NCBI GenBank assembly: GCA_030699385.1
Contig: JAUYMY010000017.1
Location: 1 to 64,000, forward strand
From: Methylobacter sp.
GTDB lineage: Bacteria > Pseudomonadota > Gammaproteobacteria > Methylococcales > Methylomonadaceae
DNA length: 64,000 bases
Direction of reading: 5' to 3'
Shown piece after piece: positions 24,691 through 32,462 of this stretch (its first letter is position 1; each line of letters begins with the position of its first letter). The position numbers and the translations under genes were made by a program. The notes below the pieces were generated by a model. That model saw nothing but the letters and a program-made list of their open reading frames with translations, searched no databases and was not told the DNA's origin.

Positions 24691-25647
24691 ATGAAATTTA
24701 ATGCCTTTTTTATCAGTCTCTGCCTGCTTGTATCGGCCAACAGTGCGGCCGCAGAGAAAACCATTATCCGCATTGGCGTCCAGGCTTCCGGCACGGTTGA
24801 TTGGGAGCTGGCGGCTTTACAGGAGAATCCTCAAGCTGATTTTAAACTGGACATACAGCATGTAGCCAATGCCGAGGCGGGCAAGATTGCCTTGCAATCC
24901 GGCGCGGTCGATATGATTGTGTCGGACTGGATTTGGGTATCCAGACTGCGCGTTGCCGGTTCCGATTTCACTTTTTACCCGTATTCAACCACGTCGGGCG
25001 CGTTGATGGTGGCAAAAGACAGTCCGATTCATAGCGTAAAAGATCTCAACGGCAAGCGTTTGGGCATTGCCGGGGGCGAACTGGACAAAAACTGGCTGTT
25101 GCTGCAAGCCTTGGCCGGACAACAACAGCTGGATTTGAACGCGTCGGTGGAAAAGGTGTTTGGCGCGCCGCCGCTGATTAACGAGCAGCTTAAACAAAAC
25201 AGGGTTGATGCGGCGCTTAATTACTGGCACTTTGCCGCACGGCTTGAGGCTGAAGGTTACCGCCAAATTATCGATGGTAAAGCGATTTTAAAAGGCTTAG
25301 GCATTGAAGAGGCTGTGCCTAATTTGGGTTATGTGTTTAAACAAAGCTGGGCCAATGAGCATAAACAAGCGCTCAAGGGATTTTTTAGCGCCGGCAAACA
25401 GGCCAAAAATCAGCTGTGTACAGATGATGCCGCTTGGAAAAAAATCATCCCGTTAACCAAAGTTGATGACGCCGCTACTCAAGCCAAATTGCGCCAGCGT
25501 TATTGCGAAGGCGGTATTGAGCAGTGGGGCGAGGCACAGCAGCAAGCGGCGGGGCGGATTTATGCGCTGTTACGTAAACTCAGCAACAATCGGCTAACCG
25601 GACAAGCGGACAACCTGCAACCCGGCACTTTTTGGTCGGTTGAATAA
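24691..25647 (+). CDS. ABC transporter substrate-binding protein (nitrate/sulfonate/taurine type)
   Basis: A 318-residue protein with a cleavable signal peptide (cut near ANSAAAE, residue 22) and a periplasmic binding fold of the NMT1/SsuA type: IRIGVQASGTVDWELAAL, LQSGAVDMIVSDWIWVSRL, KDLNGKRLGIAGGELDKNW and INEQLKQNRVDAALNYWHFAA. The dispersed repeat, then permease and ATPase genes, follow, so this is the periplasmic part of one importer. The ligand cannot be told from sequence; sulfonates, nitrate, taurine or a thiamine precursor are all handled by this family. Confidence 0.85.
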   Translation: MKFNAFFISLCLLVSANSAAAEKTIIRIGVQASGTVDWELAALQENPQADFKLDIQHVANAEAGKIALQSGAVDMIVSDWIWVSRLRVAGSDFTFYPYSTTSGALMVAKDSPIHSVKDLNGKRLGIAGGELDKNWLLLQALAGQQQLDLNASVEKVFGAPPLINEQLKQNRVDAALNYWHFAARLEAEGYRQIIDGKAILKGLGIEEAVPNLGYVFKQSWANEHKQALKGFFSAGKQAKNQLCTDDAAWKKIIPLTKVDDAATQAKLRQRYCEGGIEQWGEAQQQAAGRIYALLRKLSNNRLTGQADNLQPGTFWSVE

Positions 25648-25667
25648 GGCCGGCGTTATTTCATTCA

Positions 25668-25761
25668 CCACGAAGATCACGAAGTCCACGAAGAATGAAA
25701 CTTCGTGTTCTCCGTGGACTTTGTGGTGATAATCTTTTTACTCGTCATTAATGAGACATTA
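25668..25761. repeat. Dispersed repeat, copy B, with long inverted repeat
   Basis: CACCACGAAGATCACGAAG (from 25668) is matched after a short spacer by an imperfect inverted copy ending ACTTTGTGGTG (25727), forming a long hairpin. It continues into TGATAATCTTTTTAC, then TCGTCATTAATGAGACATTAC (to 25761), shared with copies A and C. The end of the repeat overlaps the first four codons of the ABC permease gene. Confidence 0.8.
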
Positions 25762-26506
25762 CCTTCACCTCAATAAATGCTTACCAACCCTGTCCGCGCT
25801 GGCTTTTTTGGCGCTCTGGCAAGGCTTGGCGGCCTATTTAAACAGCAGCACCTTGCCGATGCCGGAAGTGGTCGCCAAGGTTTTCTGGCAAGCCTGTGTT
25901 TCCGGGCAATTGCCTTATCATTTAGGCGTGACTTTGCTGCGGCTGGTGGTCGGTTTTGCCGTCGCTATGTTGCTCGGTTGCGCCATTGGCATCGTGCTGG
26001 GGCGCAATAAAAAACTCGATGCGTTCTTCGACAACTGGCTGGTGATGTTCTTAAATATCCCGGCGTTGGTCACTATCATCCTGTGCTACGTTTGGTTCGG
26101 CCTGATTGAATCGGCGGCGATACTAGCGGTGGTGGTCAACAAACTGCCCAATGTCATCGTCACCATCCGCGAAGGCACGCGCACACTGGATCAGGACTTG
26201 CTGGAGATGGCGCGCTGTTACCGTTTCGGCAAACGCAAAACCCTGATTCATGTGATTTGGCCGCAATTGCATCCGTTCGTGATGGGCGCGACCCGTTCCG
26301 GTTTGGCCTTAATCTGGAAAATCATCCTTGTGGTCGAGCTGTTGGGGCGCAGTAACGGCATGGGCTATCAGCTGCATTTATTTTTTCAGTTGTTTGATGT
26401 CGCCAGTATTCTGGCTTACACCATCGCCTTTGTTGGCGTCATTCAGCTGATCGAGTTGCTGGTGTTAAAACCGCTGGACAAAAAAGCCCTACGGTGGCGC
26501 CGATGA
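25751..26506 (+). CDS. ABC transporter permease (nitrate/sulfonate/taurine type)
   Basis: A 251-residue inner-membrane protein of the BPD_transp_1 family with about six helices (for example LSALAFLALWQGLAAYL, VGFAVAMLLGCAIGIVLG, NIPALVTIILCYVWFG). The coupling EAA loop is REGTRTLDQDLLEMARCYRFGKRKTLIHVIWPQLHPFVMGATRSGLALIW. The start codon and codons 2-4 (MRHY) are provided by the dispersed repeat, and no obvious ribosome site precedes it. The stop overlaps the ATPase start (ATGA). Confidence 0.85.
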   Translation: MRHYLHLNKCLPTLSALAFLALWQGLAAYLNSSTLPMPEVVAKVFWQACVSGQLPYHLGVTLLRLVVGFAVAMLLGCAIGIVLGRNKKLDAFFDNWLVMFLNIPALVTIILCYVWFGLIESAAILAVVVNKLPNVIVTIREGTRTLDQDLLEMARCYRFGKRKTLIHVIWPQLHPFVMGATRSGLALIWKIILVVELLGRSNGMGYQLHLFFQLFDVASILAYTIAFVGVIQLIELLVLKPLDKKALRWRR

Positions 26507-27231
26507 CCGACATACACATCAATATCCGCAGCAAGCTCTACCCGACAGCAACAACGCCGAGCATCAGCAATTTTAAGCTGTCGCTACAATCCAATGAGTT
26601 TATTTGCCTGGTCGGCCCATCCGGCTGCGGCAAAACCACGCTGTTGAATATTATTTCCGGTTTGGATGAAGATTACGACGGCGATATTTTGGTTGGCGAG
26701 CAGCACACGCAGCCCAAAATCGGCTACATTTTCCAAAATCCACGCCTGTTGCCCTGGCGCACTGTCAGGGAAAATATCGAGCTGGCGCTTGATGCGGCTG
26801 TCGATGCAGCCGTCATTGATGAATTGCTTGAGCTGATGCAATTAACCCAGGCGCAACACAGCTATCCAGAGCGATTGTCCCTGGGCATGAGTCGCCGTGT
26901 CGCCATCATCCGCGCCTTTGCTATTGATCCTGAGGTCTTGCTGATGGATGAGCCGTTTGTATCGCTGGATGCGCCGACAGCCCGGCAAGTCAGGGAATTG
27001 TTGTTGAAATTATGGCTGCAACGCCCACATACTGTGTTATTTGTCACCCATGACTTGCGTGAAGCGATTGCTTTGGCCGACCGGCTGATTTTTTTATCGG
27101 CTTCGCCGATGCAGGTGGTCAGCGAAATCAGTGTGCCTATCGCCCGCGACCAGCGCGATGATGAGTCGGCGATTGAAGCCTTCCGCCAGCAATTGCTGCA
27201 ACATCATCCCGACATTAAACAACTTTTGTAA
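26503..27231 (+). CDS. ABC transporter ATPase (nitrate/sulfonate/taurine type)
   Basis: A 242-residue ATPase. A GTG three codons upstream (26494) is possible; I choose the ATG that overlaps the permease stop. Walker A is GPSGCGKTTLLN, the Q-loop FQNPRLLPWRTV, Walker B VLLMDEPF and the switch histidine VTHDLREA. The signature motif is unusual, LSLGMSRRVAIIRA in place of LSGGQxQRVAIARA, so the Gly-Gln pair is lost, a change that recurs in some members of this importer subfamily. It powers uptake with the two preceding genes. Confidence 0.88.
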   Translation: MTDIHINIRSKLYPTATTPSISNFKLSLQSNEFICLVGPSGCGKTTLLNIISGLDEDYDGDILVGEQHTQPKIGYIFQNPRLLPWRTVRENIELALDAAVDAAVIDELLELMQLTQAQHSYPERLSLGMSRRVAIIRAFAIDPEVLLMDEPFVSLDAPTARQVRELLLKLWLQRPHTVLFVTHDLREAIALADRLIFLSASPMQVVSEISVPIARDQRDDESAIEAFRQQLLQHHPDIKQLL

Positions 27232-27376
27232 GCCGCGCTTTGTGGCTCGAAAAACAGTTGCGGATTGCGCCAAAATACCCGATACTTTTTGCCCGTCAAG
27301 CCCTAACCGGCCTGTACATGGCGTGTTTTTTCAATCACTAATCCCACCACCTAACGACACCAAGGTTAATAAGCCT

Positions 27377-27622
27377 ATGAAAAAAATAATTATCTTAGGA
27401 CTGGTAACGACTGTTATTAGCTTAACTTCATTATCTGCAGCGGCTACAAGCGATGAGCAATACCCTGCTGCAAATTTCCAACCTAAAGTCATTTACCTAG
27501 ACCAAGCCGCCGTCAAACCTTCATCAGACACATGCAAAAGCGAAAAAAAGGCCGAAAATAAAGTTGAGTTTGACCCGCAATACCCTGCAGCCAATTTCCA
27601 GCCCAAAGTCATTTATCCGTAA
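27377..27622 (+). CDS. Small exported protein with a duplicated QYPAANFQPKVIY motif
   Basis: An 81-residue protein. The frame is open from 27131, but the ATG at 27377 begins a clear signal peptide (MKKIIILGLVTTVISLTSLSAAA). The mature part of about 58 residues carries QYPAANFQPKVIY twice, at its start (after SDE) and at its very end, separated by a lysine/glutamate-rich linker with one cysteine. The stop follows the second motif by one residue. I recognise no characterised family. A strong terminator follows, so it is probably a single-gene unit after the ABC operon. Confidence 0.7.
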   Translation: MKKIIILGLVTTVISLTSLSAAATSDEQYPAANFQPKVIYLDQAAVKPSSDTCKSEKKAENKVEFDPQYPAANFQPKVIYP

Positions 27623-27647
27623 GCTCAAACGGGCTTTCGTCGATTGA

Positions 27648-27684
27648 AAAAGCGAAAGGCGATGTCGTCGCCTTTCGCTTTTTA
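27648..27684 (+). terminator. Intrinsic terminator
   Basis: AAAAGCGAAAGGCGA (27648-27662) pairs perfectly with TCGCCTTTCGCTTTT (27668-27682) around a 5-base loop and ends in T residues. It lies 26 bases after the small exported protein gene. Confidence 0.9.
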
Positions 27685-27694
27685 TTTGGTAATT

Positions 27695-27810
27695 TCTCAT
27701 TAATGACAGGTAAAAAGATTATCATCAGAAGACCGCCGAGGTCAAAAGTAGGCGCTTTAGGCGACACGAAGGGTGAAGCTTCTTGATCTCCGTGGTCTTC
27801 GTGGTGAATA
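27695..27810 (-). repeat. Dispersed repeat, copy C (inverted, split)
   Basis: TCATTAATGACAGGTAAAAA followed by GATTATCA (from 27698) is the reverse complement of the core of copies A and B. At about 27786-27810 a second arm, TCTCCGTGGTCTTCGTGGTG, resembles the palindromic arm of copy B. About 60 bases of unrelated sequence lie between the arms. No gene is seen from 27685 to 27920. Confidence 0.7.
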
Positions 27811-27920
27811 AAATATTTTCAATGACCATTCAGTGCTCAATGAATAGTCGATTTATAAGTGGGCGCACAGGAAAACGTTTAAATTACTGGATAGGCATGA
27901 TGCTTAAGGAGAGTTACTGA

Positions 27921-29069
27921 ATGCTAAAACAAACGCCGCTTTACCCGCTTCATGTTGAACTGGGCGCTAAAATGGTGCCTTATGCCGGTTATTCGATGCC
28001 GTTGCAATACGGTAAAGGTACGCTGCACGAACATCTGCATTGCCGCAGTCAGGCCGGATTTTTCGACATTTCCCACATGGGATTGTGCCTGGTTTTGGGC
28101 GATGACGCCGCTCATGGGCTTGAGCAACTGACATCTTGCGATGTCGCAGGACTCGAACCCGGCGAACAGCGCTACACGGTCTTGACTAACAAAAAAGGCG
28201 GGATTATCGATGACATCATCATTATCCGTCTGAATTCGGGCTTGCTGATTGTGATTAATGCCGCCTGCAAGGAAAAGGACTTTGATTATCTGTATCAGCA
28301 TTTGTCCACCCGTTGCTGCGTTAATATGCTGACAGGGCTGTCTTTATTCGCTTTGCAAGGCCCTGCGGCAGTTGATGTAATGCAGCGATTTTCCCCGCTG
28401 GCCGCTAAATTGTATTTTATGCAAGCCTGCGGAACCCATATCAACGGCATAAAATGCAATGTTACCCGTAGCGGCTACACCGGCGAAGACGGTTTTGAAA
28501 TCATGGTGGCTAATGAGTACGCCGAAGAGTTGGCTCGCCTGTTGCTGGCAGAAAAGGAAGTTGAGCCTATTGGTTTGGCGGCTAGAGATACGTTGCGTCT
28601 GGAAGCGGGTTTATGTCTGTACGGACACGAGCTCAGCGAATCGATTACGCCGGTAGAAGCCGGTCTGCAATGGTTGTTTAAAAAGAGCCATAACCCTTCC
28701 TTGGATTTGGCTCAAAACAGATTTCCCGGTGCTGCCAAAATTTTAGTCCAGTTGCAGCGCGGTTCGAGAAGAATCCGTGCCGGCCTGCTGGTCAACAGCA
28801 AGATACCGGTGCGAGACGGTGCTGAACTTTATAATAACAAAGATGTTGTGGTCGGCTACGTCACCAGCGGCAGTTTTTCGCCCAGCTTAGGTCAGCCGAT
28901 TGCAATGGCTTTGCTTAAACGCAAGGAGGCTAAAATCAATAATAGGTTGTACACCAAGGTACGAGATCATCGGATTGAAGTGACCGTAACATCGTTACCT
29001 TTTGTCCCGCATCGCTATGTTAGACAGTCGGTGCAAAACGATAAACCAAGCCTTAATTCAACCATATAG
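27921..29069 (+). CDS. gcvT: Glycine cleavage system aminomethyltransferase (T protein)
   Basis: A 382-residue GcvT/YgfZ-fold protein. The N-terminal folate-binding region includes YAGYSMPLQYG, HCRSQAGFFDISHMG and TVLTNKKGGIIDDIII. The catalytic aspartate-equivalent is in the DISHMG segment, the folate-contacting arginine region is RSGYTGEDGFEI and the C-terminal barrel has LLVNSKIPVRDGAELY. T protein transfers the methylene group from H-protein-bound glycine to tetrahydrofolate. No gcvH or gcvP is adjacent, so the complex must be encoded elsewhere. AGGAGAG precedes the start. Confidence 0.92.
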   Translation: MLKQTPLYPLHVELGAKMVPYAGYSMPLQYGKGTLHEHLHCRSQAGFFDISHMGLCLVLGDDAAHGLEQLTSCDVAGLEPGEQRYTVLTNKKGGIIDDIIIIRLNSGLLIVINAACKEKDFDYLYQHLSTRCCVNMLTGLSLFALQGPAAVDVMQRFSPLAAKLYFMQACGTHINGIKCNVTRSGYTGEDGFEIMVANEYAEELARLLLAEKEVEPIGLAARDTLRLEAGLCLYGHELSESITPVEAGLQWLFKKSHNPSLDLAQNRFPGAAKILVQLQRGSRRIRAGLLVNSKIPVRDGAELYNNKDVVVGYVTSGSFSPSLGQPIAMALLKRKEAKINNRLYTKVRDHRIEVTVTSLPFVPHRYVRQSVQNDKPSLNSTI

Positions 29070-29082
29070 CTGGACACTGCCG

Positions 29083-30606
29083 ATGACTATCATTCGCCAA
29101 AACGACCTGATTCAAAGTATTGCCGATTCGCTGCAATATATTTCCTATTATCATCCGCTGGATTTTATCGAGGCCATGCATGCCGCTTATCAAAAGGAAG
29201 AAAATCCGGCGGCTAAGGATGCTATTGCGCAAATCCTGATTAATTCGCGGATGTGCGCCGAAGGGCATCGCCCGATTTGTCAGGATACCGGCATTGTCAC
29301 GGTGTTTTTAAAGGTCGGCATGAAGGTGCAATGGGACGCCGATATGAGTCTCGCGGATATGATCAACGAGGGGGTGCGCCGCGCTTATTTGAATGCTGAT
29401 AATGTGCTGCGCGCATCGATACTGGCCGATCCTGCGGGTAAGCGCATCAACACCAAAGACAATACGCCGGCGGTGATACATACAGAAATCGTGCCCGGCG
29501 ATACGCTGGACATCGAGATAGCGGCCAAAGGCGGCGGTTCCGAAGCCAAGGCCAAGTTTGCCATGCTCAACCCTTCCGACAGCATTGTCGATTGGGTGCT
29601 GAAAACGGTGCCTACGATGGGCGCGGGCTGGTGTCCGCCGGGCATTTTGGGCATCGGCATCGGCGGCACGGCGGAAAAGGCCATGATTCTGGCGAAACAG
29701 GCATGCATGGGTTCGATAGATATTCAGGAGCTGATTGCACGCGGTCCTGGCAATGCGTTGGAAGAGTTGCGCTTGGAACTGTACGACAAAGTCAATGCTC
29801 TGGGCATTGGCGCGCAAGGTTTGGGCGGTCTGACCACGGTGCTGGATATTAAAATCCTGGATTATCCGACCCATGCGGCCAACAAGCCGGTGGCGATTAT
29901 TCCCAACTGCGCGGCGACCCGGCATGTGCATTTTGTGCTGGACGGCAGCGGTGCCGCCGAATTTAAGCCTCCGCGTCTGGACGATTGGCCGGAAATCACC
30001 TGGAATACCGGCGCGACTGCGCGCAGGGTCAATCTGGATACGCTGACGCAACAGGATTTGGCCGACTGGAAAACGGGGGAAACTTTATTGCTGAGCGGCA
30101 CCTTGCTGACCGGCCGCGATGCCGCGCATAAACGCATGGCCGAGATTCTCGGGCGCGGCGAAGCTCTGCCGGTTGATTTCACCAATAAATTCATTTATTA
30201 CGTCGGCCCGGTTGATCCGGTGCGCGATGAAGTGGTAGGGCCTGCAGGTCCTACCACCGCAACACGGATGGATAAGTTCACCGAAGTGATGCTGGATAAA
30301 ACCGGCTTGCTCGGCATGATAGGTAAAGCCGAGCGTGGGCCGGAAGGTCTTGCCGCGATTAAAAAGCATCAAGCCGTATATTTGATGGCGGTTGGCGGCG
30401 CGGCTTATCTGGTGTCCAAGGCTATCCGCAAGGCGCGCATTATCGCTTTTGAAGATTTGGGCATGGAAGCGATACACGAGTTTGTGGTTGAGGATATGCC
30501 GGTGACGGTAGCCGTCGATACGCAGGGCGTTTCGGTACACCAATCCGCGCCCAGCATTTGGCAGGCCAAGATTGGCAAGATTCCGGTTGTGGTTGAGGGC
30601 AAATAG
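29083..30606 (+). CDS. fumA: Fumarate hydratase, class I (iron-sulfur)
   Basis: A 507-residue protein of the [4Fe-4S] class I fumarase type, with alpha and beta domains fused. The open frame runs upstream into gcvT, but ATG 29083 starts 13 bases after the gcvT stop and gives the expected N-terminus. Signatures include RPICQDTGIVTVFLKVG (cluster cysteine), GGGSEAKAKFAMLNPSD, GAGWCPPGILGIGIGGTAEKA and AVGGAAYLV. It interconverts fumarate and malate in the TCA cycle. The C-terminal part has the beta-subunit pattern LLSGTLLTGRDAAHKRM. Confidence 0.93.
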   Translation: MTIIRQNDLIQSIADSLQYISYYHPLDFIEAMHAAYQKEENPAAKDAIAQILINSRMCAEGHRPICQDTGIVTVFLKVGMKVQWDADMSLADMINEGVRRAYLNADNVLRASILADPAGKRINTKDNTPAVIHTEIVPGDTLDIEIAAKGGGSEAKAKFAMLNPSDSIVDWVLKTVPTMGAGWCPPGILGIGIGGTAEKAMILAKQACMGSIDIQELIARGPGNALEELRLELYDKVNALGIGAQGLGGLTTVLDIKILDYPTHAANKPVAIIPNCAATRHVHFVLDGSGAAEFKPPRLDDWPEITWNTGATARRVNLDTLTQQDLADWKTGETLLLSGTLLTGRDAAHKRMAEILGRGEALPVDFTNKFIYYVGPVDPVRDEVVGPAGPTTATRMDKFTEVMLDKTGLLGMIGKAERGPEGLAAIKKHQAVYLMAVGGAAYLVSKAIRKARIIAFEDLGMEAIHEFVVEDMPVTVAVDTQGVSVHQSAPSIWQAKIGKIPVVVEGK

Positions 30607-30797
30607 CCGTAAAAATGACCGTGTCGGCAATGATAAGCGCGCTTGAATTTATAAAAATGCACCCCACTGTGTTGTGTGATGAATCAGTAAAATCAGGCAA
30701 TACACGGTTTTAACGAAAAAAACAGCCGTATTGATTTGTGTTGGTTTGTAATTGCAGTTATCTTAATCAATGGTTTTAAATAATAAGGAGAAATAGG

Positions 30798-31037
30798 ATG
30801 TCAAAAGGTCAAAATTTACAGGACAATTTTTTAAATGCACTTAGAAAAGAGCATACGCCCGTTTCTATTTTCCTGGTCAATGGCATAAAGCTGCAAGGCA
30901 AAGTCGATTCGTTCGATCAATACGTTGTGATGCTAAAAAATACTTCAAGTCAGATGGTTTATAAACATGCCATATCGACCATCGTGCCGAGCAAAGCGGT
31001 AAAAATGCCGCATGAGCATGAGCAAACCGAAGAATAA
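30798..31037 (+). CDS. hfq: RNA chaperone Hfq
   Basis: A 79-residue Sm-like protein with the conserved core: [31 protein letters not shown] (Sm1) and the YKHAISTI Sm2 motif. It binds small RNAs and mRNAs as a hexamer. The AAGGAG ribosome site is 8 bases upstream. The C-terminal tail is short and His/Glu-rich ([10 protein letters not shown]). It is followed by a weak hairpin and hflX, the classical hfq-hflX order; miaA is not upstream in this genome. Confidence 0.98.
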   Translation: MSKGQNLQDNFLNALRKEHTPVSIFLVNGIKLQGKVDSFDQYVVMLKNTSSQMVYKHAISTIVPSKAVKMPHEHEQTEE

Positions 31038-31056
31038 ACCTATTCAATAGAACACC

Positions 31057-31094
31057 AGAACACCGATTTAAGGCGAGCCCCGGTGTTCTATTGT
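31057..31094 (+). terminator. Hairpin between hfq and hflX
   Basis: AGAACACCG (31057-31065) pairs with CGGTGTTCT (31081-31089) around a 15-base loop, followed by ATTGTTT. It is a partial terminator candidate that could tune hflX expression relative to hfq. Confidence 0.55.
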
Positions 31095-31148
31095 TTCGGC
31101 TGCTGAACCCTCTCTTCTTTTTACACGCTATCTCTATGGGGTATTTAA

Positions 31149-32414
31149 TTGTTTGATCGTCCCGAATCGGGTGAACGGGCTGTTCTCGTTCATCTGGCAC
31201 TCCGTTCCATGCAGGAGGATATTTTAGAATTAAAAGAGCTGGCCAAATCAGCTGGAACCGATCCGGTCTATGTGCTGACAGGTAGCCGCAAAAAACCTGA
31301 CGCCAAGTTTTTTATCGGTAAAGGCAAGCTTGAAGAGCTTAAAGTCATTATCGAAACCTATGAGGCCGACATTGTCTTATTCAATCACCCGCTTTCACCC
31401 AGCCAAGAAAGAAATCTTGAAGGTTATTTAGGTGTCCGCGTGGTTGACAGGAATGGGTTGATTCTGGATATTTTCGCCCAACGCGCACAAACCTTTGAAG
31501 GCAAGTTACAGGTTGAACTGGCGCAATTGCAGCATTTATCGACCCGCTTGGTACGCGGCTGGACGCATTTGGAGCGGCAAAAAGGCGGTATCGGCTTGCG
31601 CGGGCCGGGCGAAACCCAGCTGGAAACCGACCGGCGTTTGTTGAGTTTACGCATCAAGCAGATTCAGCAACGTTTGGATAAAGTCGACAAACAACGGCAT
31701 CAAGGCCGCAGCAAACGCAAAAAAGCCGAAGTGCCGTCGGTGTCTTTGGTCGGCTACACCAATGCCGGTAAATCGACCTTGTTTAATGCACTGACCGGTG
31801 CCGATATTTACGTCGCCGATCAGCTGTTTGCGACCTTGGACCCGACTTTGCGCAGTTGTCCGTTGCCCAATAACAGCGAGGTTGTGCTGGCCGATACCGT
31901 GGGTTTCATCCGGCATTTGCCGCATGAGCTGGTGGCGGCGTTTAAATCCACCTTGCAGGAAGTCAGTGAAGCGGATTTGTTGCTGCATGTGATTGATGCC
32001 AGCAGCGATGACAGGGTCGAGACTATTTATCAGGTTAATCAGGTGCTTGAAGATATTGAGGCCAATGAAGTCAGGCAGCTTGAGGTATTCAATAAAATCG
32101 ACTTGTTGACCGATATTCAGCCGCGCATTGAGCGCGATGATGTCGGCAATCCGACGCGGGTCTGGCTATCCGCCGAGACCGGCGTCGGTGTCGATTTGCT
32201 TTATCAGGCACTGTCGGAAATATTTTCCAATACCAAAGTCAAAAGAATCTGTCATTTGCAGCCGGATCAAGGCGACATCAGAGCCAAATTATTTGCTTGC
32301 GCCAAAATCATCAGCGAGAAAACCGATGAATTTGGCGGCTGTGAATTGGTCGTCGAAATGGACACAAAATATTTGGGCTTGCTGAAAGCGGTTGATATTT
32401 CCGACATCACCTGA
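31149..32414 (+). CDS. hflX: Ribosome-associated GTPase HflX
   Basis: A 421-residue GTPase that splits stalled ribosomes. The initiator is TTG at 31149, giving MFDRPESGERAVLVHL, which matches the usual HflX N-terminus. The N-terminal nucleotide-binding domain is at residues 1-190 (VYVLTGSRKKPDAKFFIGKG, LSPSQERNLEGYLGVRVVDR). The G domain has G1 GYTNAGKSTLFN, G3 DTVGFIRHLPHELV and G4 NKIDL. A helical GLRGPGETQLETDRR segment links the two. It follows hfq, as in most gammaproteobacteria. Confidence 0.97.
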   Translation: MFDRPESGERAVLVHLALRSMQEDILELKELAKSAGTDPVYVLTGSRKKPDAKFFIGKGKLEELKVIIETYEADIVLFNHPLSPSQERNLEGYLGVRVVDRNGLILDIFAQRAQTFEGKLQVELAQLQHLSTRLVRGWTHLERQKGGIGLRGPGETQLETDRRLLSLRIKQIQQRLDKVDKQRHQGRSKRKKAEVPSVSLVGYTNAGKSTLFNALTGADIYVADQLFATLDPTLRSCPLPNNSEVVLADTVGFIRHLPHELVAAFKSTLQEVSEADLLLHVIDASSDDRVETIYQVNQVLEDIEANEVRQLEVFNKIDLLTDIQPRIERDDVGNPTRVWLSAETGVGVDLLYQALSEIFSNTKVKRICHLQPDQGDIRAKLFACAKIISEKTDEFGGCELVVEMDTKYLGLLKAVDISDIT

Positions 32415-32462
32415 TTCCCCCGCGTCGCTTATAATACCGCCCAATTTTAACCAATTTTCTCA

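Noticed and set aside
29308-30051. A 247-codon minus-strand open frame inside the fumarase gene
   Set aside because: The plus-strand fumarase is fully conserved across this interval; the opposite frame is arginine/histidine-rich as expected of a shadow in GC-rich DNA.
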